Counted from the stretch's first letter, positions 46,584-60,000 are shown. The stretch: 64,000 bases of DNA from Xenopus tropicalis (GCF_000004195.4 NC_030683.2:83229410-83293409); one strand, 5' to 3'. Translations and numbers: made by a program. The notes: generated from the sequence alone by a model not told the origin.

Positions 46584-48524
46584 ATAACCTTACAATAGTA
46601 CTGTATTAATACATTTCTAAGCAAATAGGAATATACTATATAAACATGATTAGGTAATTTTAAGAGACAAATGGGATCTAAACCCTGTCATAAATATGTC
46701 TCACTGCACCCCCTAGCTCTCTAAAGAAGTTAATAAAATCATACATTTAAGATTATTTACCAGTAAGAATTCTTCTAGTCAAGAGAATTCACCAGTGAGA
46801 ATGCTGATTACCAGAACTATATTAGTCACCTTGCTGAGATGATTGTGGCGTCGATTATTGTGCCATTTTGGCTTCATTATATTGCATTGTAATCAACAAT
46901 GTTTGTTCACTGCTAGGAAAATGTGCTTAATTCTTCCAGCTCTAATTGCAAGAACAAATAAGATGGAGTAAGGTTTACAAAGATCAGATGGGATTCTTAT
47001 TGGAGGACTATTAAGCATTTTAGTACAGCTGCTGGCTCTGGAGAGCTGGGGTAAAGTTCTATTGAATAACATTGTTTTAGGAATACAACCCTGATGTTGC
47101 AAGACTACAGCTCCCAGCATGCTTTAACCTTGGTAACATGTTAAATTATACTGGGATTTATAGTGCTTTGATCCCTTGAAGCTGAAGATTTTTTCTTTTA
47201 GGGCAGGTGAATGCAGCATTACTTTATAGCAACATTCACTACCCTGTTGTAGTCCGAGAAGGAGGACATGTTCCTTTTTGAGCCCGGCCCTCTTATCCTA
47301 TTCTTACTCTGTAACCATTGTTTATTAATTTATTGTAAGACCCCTGTTTGTTATATATAATGTACAGCACTGCACAACTTGCTCTATAAATAAATGATGA
47401 GGAGGTAATGGTGTGTGTGAGGGAGAGCAGCGTGGCTCTAGTCCCTTAGGCAGCATAAAAGCTGACACAGTGAAAATGATTTTTCTTTATACGTAGCTTT
47501 GTTGGAGAAATGATTGAAATTATAAACTAGTTAGAATCAGTTGGGGTTGTAACTAATTTATCTTTAGCTAACTTCTTAGTTCATGAACAGTAAAGCAAAT
47601 GTAAAACAGGGACAATAAACTACCCCTTATCTCAGTAAGAAATGCAACATAGACCAACACCGCTTTAGGTAAAAGAGTATGGAGCGCCTGGACAACCTAG
47701 GGCACATGGCTTTCTTTTATAATTTGAGTTGCAATCTGAATTCTCATGAAATCCTAACAAGCTCCTGGTAATTTTCTGTTTAAACAAACACTGTTAAAAC
47801 CAATAGCAAACCACCTCCCTATGATAAATAGGCTTCGCAAGAATTTCTATTGGTACAACTGGGATGCAAGTGCTCATGGAGTAATAAAAAAGAAAAGGTC
47901 AAAGAGTTTAGCACATCTTATAGCTGGATTCCAAACCTTTATGTATTCATACTAGCTCATAGTCCCAAACAATCAAAATCAAAACAAAAACATAATAATG
48001 CATTAAAAAATACCTTTTGCATTGAAAACATTGTATTTAAAAGCTTCATGTTCCTATACACTACAGTGGCACATGGAAGAAGAATCCTAAATAGTGATGC
48101 ATCAAATTTTGCCTCCAAATACATTCATATATTTTTTACAGCGTGAAAGACAATATTTTACTATATAGGACAAGCACATAGACTAAATGCATTTCACTAA
48201 CATAACTTTAAAAACTGTTGACCAGAACCCAACTACAGAATGGTTTTATGTTGATGTTGGCCTTAGGTTTTGCATGCCTTAGGGTAAATACAGTAAGCTA
48301 TGTTTAAATCCCCACACAGCCTGCAGGATACTGATTGGTTAGTTATACTGTGGGTAGTCTATACACAACAAAATCTGAGTTGTAGATTATAATGTGGCAG
48401 TGTGACTTATGATTTTGCTTTGAGGGGTTATCTAGTGTAGGGTTTGCCAAAAATGGGCCCCTTAGGATAGACACCCCTAGGACAGTGGGATTACTGGGTT
48501 ATCAATAGTTAATAGTATCCCTGC
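46584..48524. other. Intergenic, mostly unique sequence
   Basis: ACTACAGCTCCCAGCATGC lies at 47104. An L2-like tail (GTACAGCACTGCACAACTTG, then CTATAAATAAATGATGA) lies at about 47340-47402. No gene is seen. Confidence 0.45.
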
Positions 48525-48633
48525 AGTTCAGGTTATTGCCACAGGGTGGTGTATAGCATCTGGGTTTACTTGGATGGGTTGAACTTGATGGACACTGGTC
48601 TTTTTTCAACCCTATGTAACTATGTAACTATTA
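48525..48633 (+). mobile_element. CR1 LINE 3' end
   Basis: GATGGGTTGAACTTGATGGA and CTTTTTTCAACCC, followed by two copies of the TATGTAAC 8-mer tail, match the reverse complement of the CR1 ends at 17914 and 63073. Confidence 0.8.
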
Positions 48634-48639
48634 TATAAG

Positions 48640-49480
48640 GGGATGCAGTCATGTGCTGGCAGACATTTTAGACATTTTAGTCCAGGGACTGCTCCGGTGA
48701 AGGTGCACCCCTGGCACAGTTAATAGACAGTAGTACACGTGATAGGACACTCTAGGAGTGCCATGTAGGAAGACCAAGGTAGAATGGGTGGATATTGCCC
48801 CTCCAGGAGTGGTAGTGGGGTTAAGATCCCCCAGCATTACATCTGCTGGAGTGCAGGGCACAAAGTGGCTAGGTGAATCAAGTCACCGCTAGTCAAGGAG
48901 TCCGGATCTGAGGGTGCCTAGGCGAGAGTACCGGGGTTGGTCCCTGTGGTGAGGCTGCCTAGCGTGAGTACTAGGGAGAACTCTAAGAGAGAGTGTCTCC
49001 TGGCGAGAGTACCGGGGAGATCACCTAGATGGGAGCACTTGGCGGGAGTACCGTAGGTTACCCAACAGGAAAAGGTTCTCAGTGAGAAGTAAGGAGTATA
49101 TGCCCTGCTGTGAATGAATTGTATGCCACTCCTGGAGAGGTCCTACTCATAATAAACCAACGCATCTGTTTCGTCATATCAATTCATGTGTATCTGGCTC
49201 ATTCCTGCATCGGGATCACCTACCCGCCGCTAAGCAACTACCCTAGGGAAGGGCAAGGTGCCGGGAGTTGTGTGGATCCCCTGCCTTGCACAGAATCATA
49301 TCAAGGTCCCTGGGTGGGAGTTATATTCCCACAACATAACCCCTGGGTGGAGGCACGCCAAACAGCATAAAGATACCTGTCCCCCATAGTAAGCGGGGCT
49401 CTGGGCTTCTGTAGCGCTAAAGTAATACACCAGTAGCAGCACCGTCTGATAAAGTGGGCTACATAATAAAAGGTACAGCA
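48640..49480. repeat. LTR-like or composite repeat block
   Basis: Relatively GC-rich, with internal imperfect repeats of GCGAGAGTACCGGGG-like units (48920-49055) and AATAAACC at about 49151. It is possibly a solo LTR of a Gypsy-like element, but no terminal duplication could be set. Confidence 0.3.
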
Positions 49481-49709
49481 TTTGTTACTGGCCTAGTTAC
49501 TAGGGTATTTATACACATAGTTGTAGTTAAGAAGAAAAACAAATGTGTAAAGAACCACATATCTTTCTGAGACTGCTTTGGACAATCACTTGCATTAGAA
49601 TTATTAGACAGAGGAGATATAAACTACATTTATAAAATAAACATACTGCAAATATATTATAAAGCAGCGATGAAGCTGATGTTAAGTAATAGATTGCTAA
49701 ACAAAATAG

Positions 49710-50018
49710 CAGGGCCGGAACTAGAAGTAGTCAGAAAAGACATATGCCTAGGGTGCTGTTTTAGTGGCAAGCACTGGGCACTGAGCTTATCTCTTCTGTA
49801 TTCTTATACCAAGGGCCCATTTGTGCTAATGGCAGCCAGCTACAAGAGTGACAGGATCTGCTATGGGATGGATGAAGTGGCTCTAAGCCCAACTATGCTG
49901 AAGTGCACCCCAGAGCAGGACTGGAGTTAGATGCAGGTATGAGCCTAGGGATCTAGTGCCTCCCTCATCATTGCACCCTTGGCACATGCCTCTTTGCCTA
50001 TCCCTAGTTCTAGCCCTG
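49710..50018. mobile_element. CAGGGCCGGAACTAG MITE
   Basis: Ends CAGGGCCGGAACTAG and CTAGTTCTAGCCCTG are inverted, with the internal words ATGCCTAGGGTGCTG and GCACCCTTGGCACATGCC. It is a hAT-like type, though the 8-bp flanks do not match clearly. A longer relative lies at 62287. Confidence 0.7.
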
Positions 50019-50884
50019 TATGTAGGTACCTATAAGGAATCAGGTCAATTTGCTGAACGACTGCAGATATTTTGCATAACTGCAACAGCTGTTTCCTGAT
50101 TACAAAATGATAACTGCAAGTCAGAACTTCCCAGTTATGGTTATAAATATCACTGGCAGTATGACTGGCATTCTTGTTACAGAATACAGAATTGAGACAT
50201 CTATGTTAGAGAGCTGCGGGGTGCACTAAGAGAGCTTTATGGAAGGTTTACATATCCTTTAACGTTTGATAGAGCATTTTAGACATGAAAGCGATACACT
50301 TTTTCAGCAAGAAAAGCCCTAAATACAAAGATACATGTCATGGTCAGTGTAATGCCCCTTAAACAGATTCCATTATGTTTATTGACATTCTTCAGTTTTT
50401 ATAATTAATATGTTGCAGTGTTATTGCCACATATGCAGTCAGATTTAATTATATTTTCAGCTACAGATGAAGCATTCTACAAATTTTTGGTCAGGCCAAC
50501 TGACTGACATTTTTGGATGTAGATCTGCAAACAGCATAACAGAATTGCTGCCATGCTTTGGGCTACTGTAAGGGATTTGCAGCCACAGTTGGGTCATGTC
50601 AATTTTCCCTCTAGAGTTCTGAAAACTGAAAGAGCATTTAGTTAAAATATTGCCATAGAGACAACAGGAGAATTGAAGACTTGTCAAAACATTAACATTT
50701 TCAGAACAAATCCATCTGGAATGGGATGTTTTGTTTATTGGCAAGAAATTCAGAGGATAGAAATAGAAAAGAACTTTATAGTTATAAAAATATGTTTATA
50801 AACCTTTAAACCATTAAAGAGAAAGTCTGAATAAAGATTGTGTTTGCCGAAAAATGAAAGAGCACTACACTGATGCTGCAACAG

Positions 50885-51430
50885 TCAATCAATCATGTAT
50901 GATCGCAAATGTCATGAAAATTCTTTCCGTTTGAATATGAAAATGTTGTACTTGCGATCCGAAATTTTCATATTGAAACGATCGTTTGTGATAGTCATCG
51001 TATCTGAACGATCATAAACGGCGCAAAAGCCTTTCTGACTTTGAAAGTTCAGTGCATGATTTTGGAAGCCTCCCATAGAACTCAATGGCACTCTGCAGCT
51101 CCAACCTGGCCCAAGGAAAGTCTCCCATAGGACTCAATGGCACTCTGCAGCTCCAACCTGGCCCAAGGAAAGTCTCCCATAGGGCTCAATGGCACTCTGC
51201 AGCTCCAACCTAGCCCAAGGAAAGTCACAATAACGAAGCTGGAATGAATCCGAAACTTTTCTACTCGTTGCGACAAATATGATTTTGTCTCACAAATTGT
51301 TGCGCAAATTGTCGCAAAGTATGAAAATGTCGCACAAATTCACAAAAAAAATACACACAGTTCTAAGACTTAGAAAAAATAAAAAATTTTTGTATCTGGA
51401 CTCAATTGTACTTTGATGAATGTGCCCCAT
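50885..51430. mobile_element. MITE-like element with internal tandem repeat
   Basis: CpG-containing words such as AACGATCGTTTGTG and GTCGCACAAATTC surround a tandem array. The composition differs from the neighbouring AT-rich DNA. The borders are not certain. Confidence 0.4.
51069..51224. repeat. Three tandem 52-bp units
   Basis: Units start at 51069, 51121 and 51173, each reading CTCCCATAG..CTCAATGGCA and ending CCCAAGGAAAG. Only a few single-base differences are seen between units. Confidence 0.95.
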
Positions 51431-52728
51431 AATGTTAAATTTGCTCCAGTACAGTAACCCATTGCAACCAATCATAAATGTGCTTTTATTATTCAGCCAT
51501 ACCAAATTTTGCCCAAATGTACCCAAAAGCCTACCCACATTTGCTTAAGCCCTAAAGGTGGCAAAAACAGGCCGATAAAAGCTGCCGATTTGGTCCTTGC
51601 TGATATTGCCCACCGCATAATGTGAATATTGGGAAACAATCCAGTATGCTTGGTTTGGCTGAAAGGTACTTATTTTACAACCAACAAACATCAGTGTATT
51701 ATCTTTTATTCAAAAGTGTGAAAATGGATTTTAATATTCTGCTCAATAAAACCCAAAGTACTGCATTTGTGCCACAGCAAAGGATCCCACATGCATGTGT
51801 TGGGCACAACAAGTCTAAAATCAGTATCAGCGTTTATTAACATTAAATAAGCTGTGAACCATTTCTGTCTGATACTGTTGGATGTTATTAACACTATGGG
51901 GAAGCCAACACTAAAAATGGAAATGACAAACTCAGCATTCTCCCTGTGAGTTCAGAGCAGTTTCTGTTCATCCATTATGCTGTTTTTATTTACTACCGCC
52001 ATCCTTCAACAATGCATGCAGGTGGGTTTTTGTGAATTATTCTAAAACTGATTGCATTAAACATGTTATATAGTAGTTTGTCATCCTAACTGAGCTTTCA
52101 GCACATCCAAGTGATTGAGGGTAATTTGGACTAAATGTTGTGTGACAGCCATTGAGCTCACTGGCAAGATGCCTACTCTCAGCATTCACCATCACGAATC
52201 TGCTGTTAATACTAGTTTATGTACAAATGGCTAAATATGAGGGATGCTAATCAATGACTAAAAAGCTGTTTTCAGCTCTTTTAATATCAGTGTCTGCTGC
52301 AATCTATCAGAACTATGTTTGACTAATTAAAGCTTTGGTGGTTAGTCTCTTCCTAAAACAGACTTTGTGCTGTAAGCATTGATAAGGATTTGTGTATTGT
52401 CCTAATTAAGAATGATTATGATGTTTAACCAAGTTCTATCCAGTTTAATATACAATTTGTAATGCTAAAAACACAGCAGGAGAGGCATCATTTCACAAGC
52501 GTTTATGGCCCTTTAAAAGAAAAATATACCTCTCTTCCCTTTTTGACATGAGCTCACTCAGTTGGGCTTATTTATTAAAGGTGCTAAACACTATCTGAAA
52601 TTCCAGAAATAAATATAGATATGCTTTATGTTTACAGACATACCTGATTCCACTGAGTAAAAGGAAACAATGATATTGTGTTTGTGTGTTTGCCAAACCC
52701 CCCCCCCTTAAATCTTTCACTGTAAAGT
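51431..52728. other. Intergenic, unique sequence
   Basis: A worn MITE end lies at about 51553-51625. The block 52050-52480, with TAATTAAG, GACTAATTAAAGC and TTGTCCTAATTAAG words, looks like possible regulatory DNA. No gene is seen. Confidence 0.35.
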
Positions 52729-53003
52729 AACCCCTCCATCACTTTGTTCCACTGTGAAGTGTTTTATTCTGGGGCTTGAATCATTCTGTCATTCTGCTTT
52801 CCAGGGAATCTGTGCGTAATAGAAAAGATCACCAGCATTCCTGTCTTCTCCAATTAAAGAACCCGGCGCACAGCCTGAGGGAACGGCACCCCCTAGTATT
52901 CGAAATATTCAATACAGAGAATGTGTGCGCCACCCATTATAGAAAGCAGAGTAACTTCAAGTCCCAGAATCACTTTTAAATAGAACAAAGTGATGGAGGG
53001 GTT
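52729..53003. mobile_element. Element with perfect 21-bp inverted ends
   Basis: The sequence AACCCCTCCATCACTTTGTT plus one more base (52729-52749) is exactly inverted at 52983-53003. The interior of about 230 bp has no ORF with recognisable domains. It is probably a MITE, but no family is recognised. Confidence 0.55.
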
Positions 53004-53154
53004 GCATTATACCCTCACCATAAAGGATCTTGGGAAATATCTTGTTGGAGTTATCATGGTTTCCCACATTCTGTTGAATCAGGTATATTTACGTCAAAAT
53101 AATACATCTATAATTATATCTGAAATTTTAAATACTGTTTATATACATTTTCTT

Positions 53155-54690
53155 TTTTTTTTGTAACTTTATTGGAAGGTTTTATCAATGCAGAAAGGAA
53201 AAAAAAACATTGTGATCTGCTGTACATTGTAATCTAGACTGTATCAATAATGGATGAGGGCTCATTAGGTAATATTTGTTTTTACATTAATGCCAGTTGC
53301 GTAGAGTAAATGTCATGGGGCCTAAGGCCCCCAATGGTGTCCTATTGTCTGATCTATTCTGCCATATATAGGTACTAGGATGAGTAGGAGACATTCATAA
53401 AGTTTCTATGTATGCCCATTTTGTGGTTGGTTTATATGTTGTCAATCCTGCAATCTGTCGCAGGTGTGAAGCTATATAGTAGCTCTGTATATTTGGGATA
53501 GCTAGTCCCCCTTGTCCTTTGCTAGACATCATGACCATTCTGGGTATCCTCTGCCTGGATTTGCCCCATATGAACTTAAATAAGGCTTTTTGTAGTCCCT
53601 TAAGTGCAGTTCTAGTGACTAGGGTCTCAAACAGGTACAATAGTTTGGGAAGGATGGTCATCTTTATCGCTGTAATCCTTCCTAGCCACAAAATGGCATA
53701 TGGGTTCCATTTGTGGAGAAAGGCTTTGATGTTTTGTAAAAGCGGAGGGTAGTTATGTTGATATAAGGAATTGTATGTTTTGGTTAAATGGATCCCTAGG
53801 TGTGTCAATGCATGTTCTTTTCATTTATAGTTGTTGATAGAGAGTTCTTAATTTTTGTTGGCAGATTCAATGGTAGGGCTTCTGTTTTGTCTATGTTCAA
53901 TTTGTATCCTGAGTATAGACCATAGTAAGTGAATAATTTCTGAAGGTTTGGGAGGGAGTCAGATTTGTTAATGTTAATAAGACATCGTCCACAAAAAGTG
54001 ATATGATAAATTCTCTGCCTTTAATTTTAGGGCCTGTGATGTCTATGTGGTTTCTAATAGCCGAGGCTAAGGGCTCTATAATAAAGGCATATAATAGAGG
54101 TGACGGGGCAGCCTTCTCGCGTACCATTTCTTATGGGGATGGTGTGTTTAGATGCCCCTCGGAGTTTGAGGGTTGCTGTGGGGGTATATCCTCTAGTGCT
54201 CCCCGTACTCCTGATTTTTGGCGACGTGACCTGTTTTAAAGGTCATTAGCATATGATTTTAGGGAGTTCAGTTCCGTTTTTAGGAAGTGATTTTCCCCCT
54301 CTAGTATTGTGTGTCTTTGTATAAGGTCATCGACCACATTCTCCAGATGGTCTGTTCTCTCCCCTCAGTTTGTTACCTCAGCCTGGACGTCCTTAAGGGG
54401 CATTCGTATGGTGTCTGCTATGGTTGCAGTTAGTCTTTCATGTAGTGCAGATAGACGTTGGGGCAGTACCTGAGCAGTTACCGGTTCAGAGTTCTGCAGC
54501 TGTGAAGTGGATTTTGTAGTGATCCGGCCCTGTTCCGGATGCCCAGGGGAGCTTGGAGCAGAAGAATCGAGCGGGAGTTCTGGCTCTGAGTCTGCGCCAC
54601 CATCTTGGGTATGGGTTTTTGCCCATCGCTGGTGTTTCACACACAATATCTAGCACCTGGTGCTTATTGAGAGCTGAAGTTGTGAGTTGA
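53155..54690 (-). mobile_element. L1-type LINE with internal deletion
   Basis: In the minus direction it starts near 54690. It encodes the ORF1 N-terminal and coiled-coil part (54646-54365, then HLENVVDDLIQRHTILEGEN), and at about 54130 passes straight into the ORF2 reverse-transcriptase segment (PSPLLYAFIIEPLASAIRNH, GREFIISLFVDDVLLTL). It then gives the region after the polymerase (AILWLGRITAIKMTILPKLL, ALFKFIWGKSRQRIPRMV at 53395-53808). It ends with AATAAAG and an A-rich tail (complement of 53155-53175). Stops and shifts interrupt both parts. Most of ORF1's end and the endonuclease domain are missing. Confidence 0.88.
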
Positions 54691-56792
54691 GCGGGTGTTC
54701 AATCTCTTTCAGATCGGAGCCTCTCTGTAACGCGTCCTGCTCATGCCATTGCGCGCATTCACCCCCCCACCCCATTTACATTTTATATATATGCCCTACT
54801 GAATCCACTCATATCAAAAAAAGGTGGGGGTATATTTTCTCTTTAATAGACAGTAAAACTTCCCAATTTATACTCTGATCATATGTCTGAAAAGCCAGCT
54901 TTTTCACTCTATTGCACATGCACTGGCCCCAGGATTGTGAAGAAAAAAGACAGGAGGAAGAGTTTGCAGCAAAATGGTAACATTTGCCACCAGTTCTCCG
55001 AGTTGCCAGGTTTGCACAGCAAGTAATACTGAATCATAAGTCTATTGCTGGATTAGGTATTATGCATTGGTCATTTAAATTTAAAAGAAAAAATCATCAG
55101 GAAATTTTCTGATATATCCATTCTCTTTATCATCATCAAAAAACAGGTGTAAAAAGAGATAATAATAATAAGAAACCCGAGTTTGGCAACGACTTTCATT
55201 TTTTAATCATATCATATAAAATTGTTATCCCTCTCTCTGTGTGATCTGGCATAGAATGGTTCCATCTAATGGCAGTACCTGCTGCAGGCCAGAAGTGTTT
55301 GTTGATGCAAGGTTTAGTTTGATAAATCAGTGTTTGGCTTTGCATTATGCCTTCCCAAAGATTGAGGTTTTTTTCAGGAAAACAGACAGTGTTTTGAACG
55401 CTAGCAGACCTCAGGCTTATTTGATGTGATTTAGGGAACAGTAGGTGGTTTCATTTATGATAATTTTCAGTACAAGTATGTAGCTTAGATGAAATGCACT
55501 GCAAAGGAATGGCTAGTCTTCTAGAGACCTCTGCCCATTTCCTCGACTTACAGTGCTGGTCACATGACATGTCTTCTAAAGACTTTTATTCATCTACTCT
55601 TGCTTCAAAGCAGGTTCTAGATACATGGCTCTCCATCAATGGACTAAACCACCCTCTAAGGTTGCCACAAAAAATGTCAGAGAATGGAACTGTGGGATTG
55701 CACACAGCACTATGTATGTATAAATGCTTATACGTTATACATAAATAAATGACCTAAGAAAGAGTCAACACTTCATATAGGGAAGTGTACAGACTTGAGA
55801 ATTTATGGAGACCAGTGTCTTTGCAATGAAGTTGGTGTTTTAATAGCATTAACATTTTGAGTTTGAAATAATGGCTATTGTATAGTTTCAAAAGAAGATC
55901 TATTAAGAAGAAAAAGCGAAGAAAGATTTTAATTTCCAGGTTTACAGGAGAATGTGCCATCATCCAGTCTTAGATAGGATGGTTCATTTATGTAGCTGCT
56001 TGGTAAATCAGGCAACAACTGGTTGGTGTAGAGCCATCTTAACATTCTTTACTATAGGTCAACAGTAATCTCTAAAAATTGTGCCCATAAAAATAGCAGT
56101 GGAACCTGGTAAACTGATTTAGATTTTGTTAAGGAGCTGACACATGTTCTGACACTTTTTTTCTGGCTGAGTGCAGAGATCTAAATTGTGCATTGGTGAT
56201 AGCCTGAAGGTTTTTTCTTCTTGATATGTAATGTATGAATTCATCAGTCCATCTGAATCACAAAGAAACAATCACATGATGTTTTAGATCTCTCATGGAG
56301 CAATGTCTCAACAAGTATCTCGGCATCTTTACAGGAAGGAACAGCTGCATGTAAATAAAAACTAACCTTTAGATGATCACATATTAGCATCCGTAATATA
56401 ACACAAATAATAACCTTCATTAATCATTTTCATCTCTTTATTTAATAGCTACAGTATACCTCAATAACGCTTATTATCCAGTACCTTAAAAAATGCCCCA
56501 TTTGCAGATGAGGCAAAAGTAGGGGGAAAGTAGATAATAATTAAAAGAGACTGACTTCCATACATAAACAAAAGTGTTTTTATTTTTTATTGGACCTATT
56601 TCTATTTGAAAGAGACCCATTCAAATGATCAAGTCAGTCCCCTTGGGGTTGGCATTAAACTCCAGTAATTGGCACATTCTGCTGAACCTTCGCTTGCATT
56701 GCTATATGTTAATGGGTTCTATGTCATAACATTGAAAAATTCTTTTACTCAGTACCTCAATCAGATCTTTGTAACTTTAACGTTACTATTAT
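54691..56792. other. Intergenic, mostly unique sequence
   Basis: No gene or clear transposon was recognised; the sequence is AT-rich. Confidence 0.35.
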
Positions 56793-57044
56793 TAGGGTTG
56801 CCACCTGGCTGGTATTTGACTGATCTAGCTGGTAAATCACCAGCTTGGGCCACCACCAGTATTATAAATTTACCTGCAATGTACTTGCTGCTAAATTTGT
56901 AATGGCCTATAAATCCCTCCCTTCCCTGACCCCTCTCCACTCCCTTTCCTGCCCATTTACCAACCCCATCCACCTTTCCCCATCCAGCCTACTCATTTCT
57001 CCACCCCCCAACCCTGTTAGTCACAGAAAATGGTGGTAACCCTA
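56793..57044. mobile_element. TAGGGTTGCCACC MITE
   Basis: Ends TAGGGTTGCCACC and GGTGGTAACCCTA are inverted, with a C-rich interior at 56915-57015. The 8-bp flanks do not match well, so the duplication is worn or the borders are slightly off. Confidence 0.7.
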
Positions 57045-60000
57045 ATATATTATTCTAACCCCATTGGACTAATACATGCATGCAATACATCTGCTGATTG
57101 CTGCATGTTGCTACATATTATGTCAAATATTTGCTGATAATACTGTGCAACTCCATTTCTACATACCATATACAGTACATGTTTGTCTTATTTAGCAATA
57201 CAGCCCAGTCTTTTCATTGTAAGAGATTATATTTAAAGCAGACAGTCCTTTACTGTTGTATTACTGAGCTCTAATTTTTATCGCTGTACTAACCGTGCTG
57301 GAAATCAACCAGATTGTAATTTCTAAAATGTTGACTTGCAGATCAGTGTGCTGGTTTTAGCTAATTTGTTTTAATAAATCACTATACATTAGTGCTGGGT
57401 TTTCTCATTTAACCAAATGTATTTGTTTGTGTAGTTCATATCAGAGCTCCCCTGAAGCTAATAAATTGCCGTACCTGATTTTACTAAATATATTGCTCAT
57501 AGCTGTGCTTTGTAAGGGACTATTTATTCTGGCAGGATGGTGTGACCGTTAATGCCAGTGGGATTATGGACAATGCAATATCCTATTCTCCTATCTACTA
57601 TTAGAGACAAACAGTTAAATTTTGACCAAGCTTTTAGTTTTTCAAATAATGCCATGTATAAGGGATTTAAGTTATGGCATGAGCTTCATTCATACCTTAT
57701 CAAAAGAAAACATTAAATTTTCCTGTCAAAAAGAAGACAATAGCTCCCTTTGAGCTTACCTGTCGCCCCTGAATTTTTAATAAACGTAGCTTTTTTTCAG
57801 GTTATGTAGTCTGGTTTTGTCGCTATTTACTTGACAGCAAGCTGTGCGGCTACAATACTTTGATGTGGCTGCCAAGTTCCCAATGTGAAAAGTACAGTCA
57901 AAAGTCATCATAAATGACATTTTAAACAACCCAAACTCCCTTTCACAAAACACGCCTTATTTGCTGCCATGAGCAATCTTTGTAAATTGCCTCCTGTTGT
58001 CCTTGTTCCTCTAAGCACGCTTCTTCCCTGGCCAAACAAAGCTTTTCTGACTATACATTCTTTTGTTATAGATGTGTGCCCATAGAGCTCCTGAAAAAAA
58101 AGCTATTATAGTAAACTTACTACCTGTTCAAGCCCTGGAAAATCCATCACTAGTTTAATGCTCCATATAATGTACAATATAAAATGGTTTCTCCTTATGT
58201 GTCATCTTAGTTTCCTTCTTTTCAATCCATTCTCCCATCTTGTGCACAGTTTTCCATTTCCTTTCAGAAGACAAAAGAAAATGACAGTGACAATGCTTCT
58301 CTGTTCAAGTCACATTGCTAGTGTTTTAGAGACAAGGACAGCAGCATGAATCAGAAAACCATTCATGGTCACAGGGATGAAGTGTGTCCTGAAGTGCCCT
58401 ACTGCTTCTATACCCAAATAGGCTATGTTTTATTTATATTTACATGGGCAGACTTGTAGCATGCTATGGGCGCACTGCCATGCTTGGGGCTTGATAAATT
58501 CTCAGCCACGTTTTAATTTTGGTTGCTGATTGAGTAGAGTTATTAGCAACCTTTGCTCTAGTCAACCACCCAATTACAGCTTATCCACCCTCCCCTTTTT
58601 ATTACAGTGTGCTATTGGCGAGTTAAAATTGCGCATTAGCATTAAGCAAGATGTGTAAGCACCTGCAGGTGGATATATTCTTCTTTAAATGGAATCTATC
58701 ATGTTCAACTCTGCGTGCCATTATTATAGAGGAAAGCCTAATTATATAAATGTTGACATTTATTAGCAAATATATTGTTATGACAAATATCTCTAGTGAA
58801 TAGCGGTATAAGTAAAGGCAAGAGAGCCTCGATTGCCACCCTCCCATCCCTAAATATCCCCTATAACCAAAAGATTACTAAACCCCCTAAATACATACAT
58901 GTTCTTTGGTCTCTTAACTACTAAAAAGCTACTGTGTTGAAAAATCTAACCTCATGTGGCTAAAGATCTCTTCAGATCATAAAACCCATCTCTTGCCCTA
59001 CCTGTAGTAGTGCTACAGTCCTACATTTACTTTTATCTGAATCATCAAGAATTCTACTGCTTCATTATAAATTTAAACAGGGGCGGAGTTTTACCTGCAA
59101 CTTGCTTGCTTTCAAGGTTAAAACTCCCAACTGGTTGCCCTTTTATTGTCCCATTGGGATCACCTGACTGTAGCTGGAATGGGTGGGAGCTACAACAAGG
59201 TGCTGGCCACTGCTCCTGTGTAAACAATAGCAACAGGGAAAGTTGTTCTTATCACTAAATTTTAAACCATTATGTTGGGGTGCAATGAGGCTGTAACAAC
59301 AAAATTCCTATACACAGAAACAAGAGGTCATCTGCACCCATTATCAATATATATAAGACATTAATACATTCTGTGCATTAAGCTGCCAAGATGTGTGTGT
59401 TTATAAAAGCACTACTAGGACACACAGAACTGTTCAGTTTTCTAATATGGAAAAATACACCCAGGGAAGACAAATCTTATGATAATTAAATAAGTAATTA
59501 AATAAATATGTAGTGATTAAGTGCCATGTGGTAACAGACACAATATGAAGGTCCCTGCCCCATAAAGCTTACCATCTATGCAAGCTGATCAAATACAGGC
59601 ACCTTGATTGAATTGTGGGGAATTTGAATGTGGAAAGCAATTCTAAACATGAAAAAGAATTGAAGAGGATGTAAACTAAGACTACAAGTTTTTTTAAGTG
59701 AATTCCGGTGAATGCTAATTTTTAGTTAGACTGCTTTTTGACACTCCCCTCATGTCATGACCAAAAAAGTTCTATTTTACAAAAAGAAAATATGTTAGAA
59801 TGCTGCTGTCAGACTGTAGTTTCTGTGAATGCAAAGCTGTTCCCTTGTAGCAAAATCGTGGGCCAGGTGAAACAAAAGGTGGGGACAGGGATACTGTGTT
59901 GTAGGGACACTTTTTTCCTGTAGTCCAAGGTCTTGAAATGGAGATTGATGGGAACCAAAACTTTATAAATTAATAGCTTTATTTCTCAAACCAAGTCTTC

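Noticed and set aside
53519..54239. Forward ORFs across the L1 copy
   Set aside because: Antisense shadows of L1 ORF1/ORF2.
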